DNA of 64,000 bases, taken from the NCBI GenBank assembly GCA_900557195.1, contig USRT01000001.1, forward strand, positions 72,770 through 136,769, given 5' to 3'. The notes beneath the pieces were generated by a model, which worked only from the letters and a program-made list of their open reading frames with translations, was not told the DNA's origin and ran no database searches. The translations under genes and the position numbers were made by a program. This DNA is from an uncultured Clostridium sp. (GTDB lineage: Bacteria > Bacillota > Clostridia > TANB77 > CAG-508). Positions 20,684 through 29,668 of this stretch are shown here, piece after piece; position 1 is the first letter of the stretch; each line of letters begins with the position of its first letter.

Positions 20684-20727
20684 AGCAATGAATGAACTCT
20701 ATTTTTGGGATATAGTTCATTCATTAC
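20684..20727 (-). terminator. Terminator downstream of fic
   Basis: The stem AATGAATGAACT with AGTTCATTCATT is followed on the minus strand by GCTTCTTTTTT. The remainder of the 20331-20744 gap is AT-rich and holds the asnB promoter region. I see no T-box or other riboswitch in it. Confidence 0.85.
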
Positions 20728-20744
20728 TCCTTTAAATCACTTTA

Positions 20745-21403
20745 TTATTTAGTCATTCCATCTAAACATTTATTGTAAATAAATTGTATTAAACTTTCAA
20801 TTTTCTCTTCATCTTCATAATATTGTATCAATTTTGTTCCAAACTCTACCTTATTTTCTTCAGAAATAGATATTATACCTCTTCCTAATCTTATTAGTTC
20901 GTGATTTGCAATTAACATTGCTGTTCTTTTATTTCCATCATTAAACATCTGCATTTTCATCAGTTTACACATTAAAATTATAGCTCTTCCGTGTATCACA
21001 ATCGATTTTATTCACTTCTTTTAACAAAATTTCTAGACTTTCTTTGCTTGGAAGCTCAGGTTTCCAATTTGTTCCAGACATTTTAACTTCATAGATTCTT
21101 AGCTTTCCGTGGACTTTCTACTAGATTACTTCCTACCATACTATGAACACTTGAAATATAATTATAATCTATTTCAGATTTTATTGTGGATAATATATAT
21201 TGCCAAGCATGTTTTAAATTATTAATTGTTACAATTTCATCTATCCTTAATGACTCTATATTTCCTCCATCATATATTTTTTGTGTTTCTGGAAATGTTA
21301 TTGCAATTCCTTCAAGATTGGCACTTTTCCATAAAGAATCTACTATATTCCTCTTAGCAAAAAAAACATTTTGTTCTTGTGTTAAATTAAATTTATCTTT
21401 CAT
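20745..21403 (-). CDS. Fic/Doc family protein (needs two +1 shifts at CGG)
   Basis: Fic domains transfer AMP or phosphate to target proteins. Three segments join by C-skips at CGG (C at 21109 and 20991): NLVESP-GKLRIYEVKMSG and KIDCDT-GRAIILMCKLMK, giving 218 residues. The active-site loop reads QMFNDGNKRTA, so the usual catalytic His of HxFx(D/E)GN is Gln. The phosphate-binding DGNKR is retained. This Gln form occurs in a recognisable Fic subgroup, so it may be a natural variant rather than decay. No antitoxin partner is evident. It lies 18 bases downstream of a DUF3048 gene. Confidence 0.8.
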
Positions 21404-21421
21404 TTTAAAACCTCTTAAACT

Positions 21422-22477
21422 TTATTCAAAACTAACTTTTGCATCTATTGGACATATTTGAATAAAAGTATTTCCATCATTAACTTTTATCTCATTTCCT
21501 TGCATGTCTTTATATACCGTTTGTTCTTTTCTAGATTTCTTTTCACATTTTATTTTTATAGCTTTGCCATTTGTAATATAGTATCCATCACGAGTTCCTA
21601 CATTATCTAATGTTTGTCTACCTTTATTTTCACCATCATTTAATGTAGAATTTCTCACAAATGTAATTATTATATTCTTTGCATATACATCTTCTTTAGT
21701 ATCCCAATCAACTTGTTTTGTATTTCTTGAATATCTTAAATATTTTTTTGTTTCAGAATTATATGTATAACTTACAGTGTTATAATCTGAATATTTAATA
21801 GAAAACTTATTTGCAACTTGTGAACCATCTAAATTAACATCTTCTGTAACGTAATTTAAAACACTCTTTTTATCAGATTCTAAACTATAACCTTTTGCTT
21901 TAGCTATATTTAAAATATTTTTTGTTGCAGATACTGCATTATGTGGTGCTGATTTATCTTTTACTCTCCAAAAATCACTTGTACTTTGAACTAAACCGTT
22001 TACATTATTTACTCCTAATTTAGTAATATCATTTTCTGCTTGAGGACTCCATCCATAATGAACATATATTGCATCATTTTCTAATGCATAATCCAAGAAA
22101 TAATGTCTTGCACTTCTAATTGGACCAATTTTATCTAATTGTTTTCCTTTAAATAGTGCCATAAGTCTTGTTTCTCCACCTTCAACTATCATTTCATAAA
22201 CAATATATGCATCATTTAAACCTGATTGTGGCATAGCACTTTTATGATTATCTATCATAACCGCTACTGGTCTATCTGTCCCACTAAATGTAGTTATGCT
22301 TTTTTCTTCTTTATTTTCTTCCTCTTTTCCTTTTCCTAACTTTTCTGTTCCTAAAGAGATAACTTCATCAGAGCCATTATTTTTTTCTCTTATTATTTTA
22401 ACAGCAAATAATACTCCTGTAGCAATAACTAATATAAGCACAATTGCTATTAATATTTTTGTACTCTTACTTTCCAC
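21422..22477 (-). CDS. DUF3048 family protein (YerB-like), membrane anchored
   Basis: This is a 351-residue protein with an N-terminal membrane anchor (residues about 5-28). An acidic/Lys linker and the DUF3048 core follow: RPVAVMIDNHKSAMPQSG, YEMIVEGGETRLMALF, IGPIRSARHYFLDYA and HYGWSPQA. The core probably lies outside the cell. Function is unknown; B. subtilis YerB is the family reference. No lipobox Cys is seen, so it looks like a signal anchor rather than a lipoprotein. Confidence 0.82.
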   Translation of the reverse strand: MESKSTKILIAIVLILVIATGVLFAVKIIREKNNGSDEVISLGTEKLGKGKEEENKEEKSITTFSGTDRPVAVMIDNHKSAMPQSGLNDAYIVYEMIVEGGETRLMALFKGKQLDKIGPIRSARHYFLDYALENDAIYVHYGWSPQAENDITKLGVNNVNGLVQSTSDFWRVKDKSAPHNAVSATKNILNIAKAKGYSLESDKKSVLNYVTEDVNLDGSQVANKFSIKYSDYNTVSYTYNSETKKYLRYSRNTKQVDWDTKEDVYAKNIIITFVRNSTLNDGENKGRQTLDNVGTRDGYYITNGKAIKIKCEKKSRKEQTVYKDMQGNEIKVNDGNTFIQICPIDAKVSFE

Positions 22478-22703
22478 ATTTATCCTCCTATACTAAATAG
22501 ATAAATTGTAAATTAATCTATTTTTAATATAACTAATTCTACTTTAAATTACTTCATTATAATTTATTTTTAATCTAACCAATTTTAACTAAAATTGTAA
22601 TTGTAAATAAAAGACTTGACTATAATTCTAACTATACCTAAAAATCTAATTGCAAATAAAACTTAATCATAAGCTGTAATTAACAAACTAATTTTATTAA
22701 ACA

Positions 22704-23462
22704 TTATATTCTAAAAGCAGTTAATCCATATACCAATAATACAATTAAAATCCCCATAAAAGACCCAAATATAACTTCTGCAGTACTTTTCTTTTTATCT
22801 TCTAGCCTATTTTCTAATACAAGTAAAGCTAATATCAATGATAAAACAAATATAAGAAGACTTTTTGTATTTAATCCTATAGATGTCAAAATAGCAAAAC
22901 TAATAGCAGATTGTCCACTTGGAAAAAACTTTGCTTTATCTAACTTTTCCTTGTTTTTTGTTCTTAAATATGCAGTTAATGTAATTACTGCAATTATGGT
23001 TATCATAATACCTACAAAAGCAAGATGAACTGGAGAATTTACCATATTATTAAAAATACTTTCTCCAAATTTACTAAGATCTGTTTCTCTTAAGAATAAA
23101 AAGTATGCAACTATTACAGAATTAATAGACATAAGTAAAACACTGCCAGCACCTACATCTTTAGCAATTTTAGCTTTAGGATGATACAAATCTGTATATA
23201 AATCTACAACTGTTTCTATTGCAGTATTTATCATTTCTGCAAATATTACAAAAACAACAGAAAATGTTAAACATAAAAATTCAGTTGTAGTAAAATTATA
23301 AAATAAACTAAGTATCATAACTACTACTGCAATAACTAATTGTTTTTTTATATTACTCTGTGTAGTTATTGCGTATATTAAGCCTTCTATTGCATTTTTA
23401 AATGAATCTATGAAATTACTATTTGATAATTTTTGTTCATCATTTTTTTCTTTTTTTCCCAT
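22704..23462 (-). CDS. dgkA: Diacylglycerol/undecaprenol kinase fused to a PAP2-like domain
   Basis: This is a 252-residue integral membrane protein. The N-terminal half is a DgkA-type lipid kinase (FAEMINTAIETVVDLYTDLYHPKAKIAKDVGAGSVL). The C-terminal half resembles a PAP2 phosphatase segment (FFPSGQSAISFAIL). It likely recycles undecaprenol for wall synthesis. The fusion is common in Clostridia. It is 9 bases downstream of ybeY, a conserved pairing. Confidence 0.85.
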   Translation of the reverse strand: MGKKEKNDEQKLSNSNFIDSFKNAIEGLIYAITTQSNIKKQLVIAVVVMILSLFYNFTTTEFLCLTFSVVFVIFAEMINTAIETVVDLYTDLYHPKAKIAKDVGAGSVLLMSINSVIVAYFLFLRETDLSKFGESIFNNMVNSPVHLAFVGIMITIIAVITLTAYLRTKNKEKLDKAKFFPSGQSAISFAILTSIGLNTKSLLIFVLSLILALLVLENRLEDKKKSTAEVIFGSFMGILIVLLVYGLTAFRI

Positions 23463-23471
23463 ATAACCACC

Positions 23472-23951
23472 TTATCTAGTTATATTTAAATTTTGTAATA
23501 TATTTTCTTCTTTTTGTCTCATTATATTTTTTTCCTCTTCTTCCATATGATCATATCCCATCAAATGATAAAATCCATGGACAATCATATAAGCAAGTTC
23601 TCTTTCAAAACTGTGATTATATTCTTTTGCTTGCTCATATACTCTTGCGATAGAAACTACTACATCACCCAAAACATCTAAGTTTATTGGTTCTTTTTCT
23701 TTTATTAATTCTTCTATTTCTTCTTTTTCAAACATTGGAAATGATAAGCAATCTGTTTCTTTGTCAATGTTTCTATACTCTTTATTTATTTTTCTTATTT
23801 CTTCTGGATTTGTTAAAATAATATTTATATATATTTTTAATTTATCCAATCCTTCTTCTTCAAAACACTTTTTTATAACTGTATGTATAATTTTATTGTA
23901 CTCTTCATTTTCTTCAATATTGTTATAATTTATTTGAACAAAATCATTCAT
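23472..23951 (-). CDS. ybeY: Endoribonuclease YbeY
   Basis: YbeY is a metalloprotein of 16S rRNA maturation and ribosome quality control. The zinc motif HGFYHLMGYDH is near residue 125, preceded by LGDVVVSI. At 159 residues it is normal. The neighbourhood yqfC, yqfD, ..., ybeY, dgkA is the conserved Firmicute sporulation and ribosome cluster. Confidence 0.92.
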   Translation of the reverse strand: MNDFVQINYNNIEENEEYNKIIHTVIKKCFEEEGLDKLKIYINIILTNPEEIRKINKEYRNIDKETDCLSFPMFEKEEIEELIKEKEPINLDVLGDVVVSIARVYEQAKEYNHSFERELAYMIVHGFYHLMGYDHMEEEEKNIMRQKEENILQNLNITR

Positions 23952-24013
23952 ATCTTATATGTTAATATTAATTTTAATAATACTAACATATCCTCCTTAC
24001 ATAATTATTATAT

Positions 24014-25228
24014 TTAATGCACTCTTTGTTTTACATATGTTCCTGCATAAGTTGTACAAGAATTTTTTAATTCTTTCATAACCCCTAATTCTACTAATTT
24101 ATTTTTATAAAACTTAATTATCTTAAAATATTTATTTTCATTTTTAAGAACTTGTTTTAAATCACTTGTAATAAATAAGATTTCTTTTTCTCTAAGATAT
24201 CTTTCTTCATCTTCATTTTTTAAATATTCAAGGCTTTTATATTCATCCCAGAATTTTCTATATTCTTGTCTTAGCATTGGCTTGTCCCAATACACTTTTG
24301 TAGATAATAATTTCATATTATATTCCTCTATTAATTTTATTAATAGACTATATGCTTTTTCTTGTTTCTTTATAATTCTTGTATCTACAATTAAACTTCT
24401 AACATCTTTTAATAATTTTATATAACATTGTTCTGCTACCATTAATGGCAAGCTATGTGTAAACAATCTTCTGCTTATTCCTAATAAAATCATATTCTTT
24501 TCTATTATTTCGTTTTGATCTAATTTACCAACAGTATATTTTTCAAAACCTTCATATTCACTAATAATCTCTTTATATAATTCTGTACTATTATCTTTAA
24601 ATTTAAGTGGTAAAATATTTACTATATACTCTTCAAGTGTTGCAAATATCTTATTATATATCTCATCTTTTGCTACTAGTGTTAGATTATCTGCAAGTTT
24701 TATTGAATAATATTTTAATATACCTTTATAAATATTTTCCATTTTATAACAATAAAACTTCTTATATTTTTCAATTAATTTTTCTTTTTCTGAATCTAAA
24801 ACAGATTGATAATCTAATTCTAACAAATATTTTTGTTTTCTGTATTTATATTCTGTATAATCATTTTCTTTTAAATGAACTATCAGATAATATCTAGATA
24901 AGGCATCTTTTTCAAAATCTGTAGCTGTATTATTTTTTACCTTTTTATATACAGAGTCTACAATATTTTTATCAATTGCATCTAAATATAAAGTGTAAAC
25001 ATCTTCATATTTTTTTGAAAGAGCTTCTTTTTTCTCTTCTTCTAAATTACTTTTTAAAGTAAAATTTTCGTATGCCTTAAGCAAGCTATTTCTTTTTATT
25101 GAGATTAAAACTCCATTAATACCTACTTTTGTAGGCATTAATAATTTTGTTATAGTATTTGTAATTTTAGAAAAAAATGTTCTATCTGTATTATATACTC
25201 TAAGACTTTTTCCTTCCATATACCCCAT
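24014..25228 (-). CDS. Unknown helical protein, 404 residues
   Basis: I do not recognise this protein. It is rich in Lys, Glu, Tyr and Leu with long predicted helices and no obvious membrane segment or nucleotide-binding motif. A segment near residues 25-45 (KLLMPTKVGINGVLISIKRN) is the least charged part. It lies 4 bases below yqfD and 62 above ybeY, the position where phoH is usually found in this cluster, but it has no PhoH P-loop. It may have replaced phoH locally. No in-frame CGG codon. Confidence 0.6.
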   Translation of the reverse strand: MGYMEGKSLRVYNTDRTFFSKITNTITKLLMPTKVGINGVLISIKRNSLLKAYENFTLKSNLEEEKKEALSKKYEDVYTLYLDAIDKNIVDSVYKKVKNNTATDFEKDALSRYYLIVHLKENDYTEYKYRKQKYLLELDYQSVLDSEKEKLIEKYKKFYCYKMENIYKGILKYYSIKLADNLTLVAKDEIYNKIFATLEEYIVNILPLKFKDNSTELYKEIISEYEGFEKYTVGKLDQNEIIEKNMILLGISRRLFTHSLPLMVAEQCYIKLLKDVRSLIVDTRIIKKQEKAYSLLIKLIEEYNMKLLSTKVYWDKPMLRQEYRKFWDEYKSLEYLKNEDEERYLREKEILFITSDLKQVLKNENKYFKIIKFYKNKLVELGVMKELKNSCTTYAGTYVKQRVH

Positions 25229-25232
25229 CCTT

Positions 25233-26417
25233 TCAAAATACTATTTTTTCTTTAGTACCAATTATTTCTTTTACTTCATATATAACTTCTACATCAACAT
25301 ATTCATCATTTTGATATGTATTAATGTATGTATTTAATAAATTTTCTTTGTTTTGTAAGTTTTTATCTAATTCTTCTTTTGATTTATTAATACCTATTTC
25401 CTTTGCTTCTTCTTGGTTATAAGTTATATCATTATTTACTACTTCGTAATTATTACTTATTGTAAGTCCCGCTGGTAAATAAAGATTAGAAAATAGTTTC
25501 AATTTCTTTTGCTCCTTTATTGTATCATAATTTTCAAAATTTGAAAGCTTTTTGTACAAATTTATTTCAAAATTATTTATATTTATTGTATATTTTTTTT
25601 CTTCATTTCCGGTTCTTGTTTTTTCTGTTTGTTTAAAATACACTCGAGTTTTATGAGTATACCAAACTTTGGCTTGTACTGTACCTTCTGCATGTACATA
25701 TCTAGTTCCTGTATATTTTCCTTCCATCCATCCTGCAATCAAGGGCGTGCCTAACTTTACAATATCTCCTTCTTTCACTAATGGGGTTCCATTTTGTGCA
25801 TTAACTTTTATTATGCAAGCCTCTTTATCAGAAATAATATTACAATATTCATCCTCTTTTATAATCTCTGGCTTAGAATCTGCAAATGCAACTTTAACAA
25901 TAGCATTCGTTCCTTTTAAATCAATACCTATCCATGCAATATCTTCTCTATCTAATCTTATTTTATTTATTATACTTTTTAAATCAACTTTATTTTTTAA
26001 TTTTCCTACTGTTAATCCCTCATTATTAACAGTCTGCATAAGTTCATATGAATCAATATTATCTGCACCTTCAATTTCTATGTTCCATATAAAGTTAGAC
26101 AAATATATTACTGTACATATAATTACAGCCAAAGCCCCTACAAAAATTTTTCTTTTTCTATATCTATTAAATATAAAAGGTAAACCACTCTTCCTTTTTA
26201 TTTTTATTTTACATTTTGTCTGTTTAGCAATCTGAACAGCATTTTTAAAATCATGTATTCCTACATTTGCATAAATAATAGCCTTTTTATCTCTTTTTAT
26301 ATTAAAGAGCAATATATCTTTACTCATACATATATTTATAAATCTTTCTGTAAAAAAACCTTCTACAATAATATTTACATACCCTAATATATAATTTAGT
26401 AATATTTTTATATACAA
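25233..26417 (-). CDS. yqfD: Sporulation protein YqfD
   Basis: YqfD is a membrane protein needed for sporulation. A cytosolic N-terminal region (about 90 residues) is followed by one membrane segment (near residues 92-110) and a large outer domain with AWIGIDLKGTNAIVKV and VKEGDIVKLGTPLIAGWM. At 394 residues it is full length. The start is a TTG at 26417 behind AAGGAGGAGG. It follows yqfC, with a GC-rich palindrome inserted in the 116-base gap. Confidence 0.88.
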   Translation of the reverse strand: MYIKILLNYILGYVNIIVEGFFTERFINICMSKDILLFNIKRDKKAIIYANVGIHDFKNAVQIAKQTKCKIKIKRKSGLPFIFNRYRKRKIFVGALAVIICTVIYLSNFIWNIEIEGADNIDSYELMQTVNNEGLTVGKLKNKVDLKSIINKIRLDREDIAWIGIDLKGTNAIVKVAFADSKPEIIKEDEYCNIISDKEACIIKVNAQNGTPLVKEGDIVKLGTPLIAGWMEGKYTGTRYVHAEGTVQAKVWYTHKTRVYFKQTEKTRTGNEEKKYTININNFEINLYKKLSNFENYDTIKEQKKLKLFSNLYLPAGLTISNNYEVVNNDITYNQEEAKEIGINKSKEELDKNLQNKENLLNTYINTYQNDEYVDVEVIYEVKEIIGTKEKIVF

Positions 26418-26445
26418 GTTTATTCCTCCTCCTTCGACCTAACTA

Positions 26446-26534
26446 ACCCAGACACGAAAACCCAAAAGGGGACGGAGAATTTTGGTCACCCTTTTGGTCA
26501 ATTCTTCGTCCCCTTGGGGTCTTCCTGCCTGGGT
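26446..26534. repeat. GC-rich REP-like palindrome between yqfC and yqfD
   Basis: This 89-base imperfect inverted repeat has outer arms ACCCAG and CTGGGT and an inner arm pair GGGGACGGAGAATT with AATTCTTCGTCCCC. It is strikingly GC-rich against its AT-rich surroundings. This GGGGACG...CGTCCCC type is a familiar dispersed palindrome in clostridial genomes, resembling REP elements mobilised by IS200-like (RAYT) transposases. It begins at the last base of the yqfC stop codon. Confidence 0.75.
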
Positions 26535-26830
26535 CACTCGTCGTCTTCAATGCTTTCAAAATCAACACTTTCAATTTTTCCAGTTATTAAAATATCATCA
26601 GTAGTCATTTCACTTAAGTTTAAATTAAATCCATTAATATTTATAATTCCAATATATGTATTTAGTCTTATATAAAATTCTTGATATTCTAATATCCCTT
26701 TATAATTTTCAATAAGCATTTGATTAAACCCTAAAATTGTAATTTTAGGTTCGTTTGAAGTAATTTCTTTTGGCATCTCTAGAACCTTATCTAATCTATT
26801 AATTATATTTTTTTTCTTATTTCGTTTCAA
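26534..26830 (-). CDS. yqfC: Sporulation protein YqfC
   Basis: A 98-residue YqfC-family protein. Characteristic features are the basic N-terminus, LEMPKEITSNEPKITILGFNQMLIENYKGILEY split over the core, and a final acidic tail. It is the first gene of the yqfC-yqfD pair. The role in sporulation is inferred from the family. The REP-like palindrome abuts the stop codon. Confidence 0.85.
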   Translation of the reverse strand: MKRNKKKNIINRLDKVLEMPKEITSNEPKITILGFNQMLIENYKGILEYQEFYIRLNTYIGIININGFNLNLSEMTTDDILITGKIESVDFESIEDDE

Positions 26831-26967
26831 AACTTTACTCTCCTATCTCTATAAATGAAGATTATCTCTTGATATATTCATTTATCTTAATATTCTATTT
26901 TAAGATTAATTAAATTAATATTCAGATTAAAAGCATTCTAAAATAAATATTTAATACAATTTAATAA

Positions 26968-27804
26968 TTATTTCTCAAATTCATCTAAACTTTTAAATTC
27001 ATATCCCATTTTTTTTATCTCTTTTATACAATAATCCAAAACATTAGTATTATCCTTAGAATTTCCATGTAACAGAATGATTGCACCATTATGCACATTA
27101 TCTAGTATCTTTTGTTTTGCATAATCTTCTCTTCCTTGTTTCGATTCATCCCAATCATCATAAGCAAAACTCCACATTACTGTTGTATATCCTAAACTCT
27201 TTGTATATGCTATTGTTTTTTCACTATATTCTCCTTTTGGTGGTCTTAGATATTTCATTTCATAATTATATTTTTCAAAAATTGATGTATGTAAAGTCAT
27301 TACTTCTTTTTTTATTGTGTCACAATCTAAATCTGGCATACTTTTATGATTTACTGTATGATTTCCAATTATATGTCCCTCATCTATCATTCTTTGTACT
27401 AATTCTGGCTGTGTATTCACATAATGTGCTGTAATAAAAAATGTTGCATTTACTTCATTTTGTTTTAATATTTCCAATATTTTTTCTGTATAACCTGCTT
27501 CATAACCTTCGTCAAATGTTAAATATACTTTTTTTGAATCTTTGTTTCCAATAGAATATCCTTCATACTTATCTAATATCTGTTTATTAAGAGTTCCTAC
27601 ATCAGGTTGTTCGTGATTATCATTTCGTTTTATTCCCCATCCTATTTTTTTATTATTTAGACCTTCTATATTTTGAATTCCAGAACTAGTCTGTACTACT
27701 GTTTTAGTATCTCTTATTTCATTTAATCTAGCCACACAAAATGTAAATACAAATACACAAGCAATACTCATTATATAAATAATAATTTTATGAATCTTTT
27801 TCAT
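26968..27804 (-). CDS. pdaA: PdaA-like polysaccharide deacetylase
   Basis: This is an exported NodB-domain deacetylase of 278 residues. The N-terminus has a signal anchor. Catalytic blocks are TFDEGYEAGYT (motif 1), GNHTVNHKSMPDL (metal His pair), RPPKGEYS and IILLHG. It resembles PdaA, the muramic-acid deacetylase that starts delta-lactam formation in spore cortex, although classical PdaA has TFDNGYE. The ATG at 27804 is preferred over the adjacent GTG because of spacing to AAAGGAG. Context with yqfC/yqfD supports a spore role. Confidence 0.8.
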   Translation of the reverse strand: MKKIHKIIIYIMSIACVFVFTFCVARLNEIRDTKTVVQTSSGIQNIEGLNNKKIGWGIKRNDNHEQPDVGTLNKQILDKYEGYSIGNKDSKKVYLTFDEGYEAGYTEKILEILKQNEVNATFFITAHYVNTQPELVQRMIDEGHIIGNHTVNHKSMPDLDCDTIKKEVMTLHTSIFEKYNYEMKYLRPPKGEYSEKTIAYTKSLGYTTVMWSFAYDDWDESKQGREDYAKQKILDNVHNGAIILLHGNSKDNTNVLDYCIKEIKKMGYEFKSLDEFEK

Positions 27805-27999
27805 CACTTACAATCTCCTTTATTTTCAAGCTTATAATTAATATATATTAATGTTTATAGAAATATATGTATTTTACAAGTCGAAGTTTTTACATAATTT
27901 TGTTTTTAAATATACAGAATTTTACTTTGTGTGAAAATCTTTACTTTTTTATGTAAATATGCTATAATTAAGTATAAGTTTTTTAAGGAGAGTAAAATT

Positions 28000-28530
28000 A
28001 TGGATAATATAAGAGATTTTTTAAAAAGTAAATTTGGAAAGAAAAATTTAGTAAAAACATCTGATGGAGAGCTTGTCACTAAAGATGAAAAGGATCAGAA
28101 AGATCTTCAAAAAGCTGAAGCTGCAAGACGTGAGCTAGAATCCAGCGAAAGAAAAGTAAAAAAGGATATTCGCGAAGCACTTGCTTTTGTAAATTATTCA
28201 TCTAGTACAAATAGTACACAAAACAACTCAAATACATCTAGCCCAAAGACTAAAAAAACACCTACAGAAACACACAAACATCATTCTAAAACAACTCCTA
28301 ATGGCATTAATATTGATTATAATATTGATGTACCTCTAATGGAAGAACATGCTAGAACTCCAGAAAGTGATGCATTAGATAAACATGCAAGAGAAGCTGC
28401 TAGTCTATTAAATGATTCTACACAATATATTTCTACTCACAGACAGTCTAGTCAACCTAGAAGAGATACTAAGATTGTTAAAAAGACTAATCCACAAAGA
28501 ACTGCATCTGGATATAATATAGATAGGTAA
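28000..28530 (+). CDS. Unknown low-complexity protein, 176 residues
   Basis: I do not recognise the family. An N-terminal basic helix (MDNIRDFLKSKFGKKN) leads into a charged helical stretch. A Ser/Thr/Asn-rich, probably disordered tract follows (residues about 70-105) and then a His/Thr/Ser tail. The ATG at 28000 follows AAGGAGAG; an in-frame start further up lacks a site. A TTTACT-N17-TATAAT promoter lies at 27940-27968. No membrane segment. Convergent with the second pyrD. Confidence 0.6.
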   Translation: MDNIRDFLKSKFGKKNLVKTSDGELVTKDEKDQKDLQKAEAARRELESSERKVKKDIREALAFVNYSSSTNSTQNNSNTSSPKTKKTPTETHKHHSKTTPNGINIDYNIDVPLMEEHARTPESDALDKHAREAASLLNDSTQYISTHRQSSQPRRDTKIVKKTNPQRTASGYNIDR

Positions 28531-28571
28531 CTCTTATCTATTAATAGAATTAAATTTAAAACAAAAAAAAT

Positions 28572-28610
28572 AAAGAAACATTTTAGCAAAAATGTTTCTT
28601 TATTTTTTAT
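28572..28610. terminator. Bidirectional terminator between 28530 and pyrD copy 2
   Basis: A 12-base perfect stem (AAAGAAACATTT with its complement) and six-base loop is flanked by A-rich and T-rich runs. Confidence 0.88.
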
Positions 28611-28611
28611 C

Positions 28612-29520
28612 TTAATTCATTTGAACAGCTCCAATTATTTCATTTATATCATTTATATTTTTTCTTCTCATATAGTCTTCTATTCCTTCTACAACTTTTA
28701 TACTTGTATCTGGAGTATAGAAATTACCTGTTCCAACAGAAATAGCTTTTGCCCCTGCTAGCATAAATTCAACTGCATCGTCTCCTGTCATTATTCCACC
28801 AAGTCCCATTACAGGTATTTTAACTGCATTTGCTGCTTGATATACCATTCTAACAGCAATTGGTTTTATTCCGGGACCTGATAGTCCTCCTGTATTATTT
28901 CCTAGAACTGGCTTTCTTGTATTTATATCTATAACCATAGCAGTAAAAGTATTAATTAAAGATATGGCATCTGCCCCAGCATCTTCTGCTCCCTTTGCTG
29001 TAAGAGTTATATCTGTAACATTTGGACTCAATTTTACTATAAGTGGTTTATCTAAAACTTTTCTCACTGCACTTGTTACTTCTTTTACACCTTCATATGT
29101 TGTACCAAATGCTAAACATCCAGCCTTAACATTTGGACAAGATAAATTAAGTTCTACACCATCTATGTCTACTTTATTTAATATTCTCGCTAATTCAACA
29201 TATTCATCTAAAGTGCTACCAATAGCATTTACTATTATTGCTGTATCATATTTTCTAAGATTTGGTAATAGGTGTTCCATAGCATATTCAACACCTGGAT
29301 TTTGAAGCCCTATAGCATTTATCATTCCACCTGATGTTTCACAAACTCTTGGTGGCTTATTTCCTGGTCTTGGTTTTAAAGATGTTCCTTTAGTAATTAT
29401 ACCTCCTAATTTATTTAAATCAAAAAATTCCGAATATTCTTCTCCATATCCAAAAGTTCCGGAAGCAACTGTAACTGGATTTTTCATTTTTATTCCTGCA
29501 AAATCTACTTCAGTATTCAA
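28612..29520 (-). CDS. pyrD: Dihydroorotate dehydrogenase 1B catalytic subunit, copy 2 (intact)
   Basis: This 302-residue paralogue of the gene at 16862-17774 has one open frame and no CGG codon. It keeps SGTFGYGEEYSEFFDL, the NLSCPN active-site loop and GNNTGGLSGPG. The start is taken as TTG at 29520 behind AGGAGG, because the alignment with copy 1 begins there (NTEVDFAG against NTSVNFAG). An ATG at 29541 overlies the binding site. It forms a separate unit with pyrK copy 2. Confidence 0.9.
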   Translation of the reverse strand: MNTEVDFAGIKMKNPVTVASGTFGYGEEYSEFFDLNKLGGIITKGTSLKPRPGNKPPRVCETSGGMINAIGLQNPGVEYAMEHLLPNLRKYDTAIIVNAIGSTLDEYVELARILNKVDIDGVELNLSCPNVKAGCLAFGTTYEGVKEVTSAVRKVLDKPLIVKLSPNVTDITLTAKGAEDAGADAISLINTFTAMVIDINTRKPVLGNNTGGLSGPGIKPIAVRMVYQAANAVKIPVMGLGGIMTGDDAVEFMLAGAKAISVGTGNFYTPDTSIKVVEGIEDYMRRKNINDINEIIGAVQMN

Positions 29521-29668
29521 AATAACATACCTCCTATCCAATATTTGAGAATAACTACAAATATCTTCATTTTCCTTTAATTTTTATTGACTTATATACT
29601 TTTCAATCACATTTAACTTATATTATTACTACATATATTTTTGCAAAGTTAATAATTTTATTTAGAAC

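Noticed and set aside
20389..20691. Plus-strand open frame of 100 codons between asnB and fic
   Set aside because: TTG start without a ribosome binding site, extremely AT-driven hydrophobic composition, lies in a promoter region, and no family resemblance.
20331..20744. T-box or PyrR-type leader before asnB
   Set aside because: No T-box core sequence or PyrR-binding loop pattern is recognisable; only AT-rich DNA and the fic terminator.
25669..26235. Long plus-strand open frame antisense to yqfD
   Set aside because: Shadow of the yqfD coding strand, no binding site and no recognisable domain.
28587..28598. 12-base match of the orphan mini-array spacer seed to the terminator upstream of pyrD copy 2
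   Set aside because: The preceding bases are AGC, not a CCN PAM. The match falls in low-complexity AT-rich hairpin sequence and is expected by chance.
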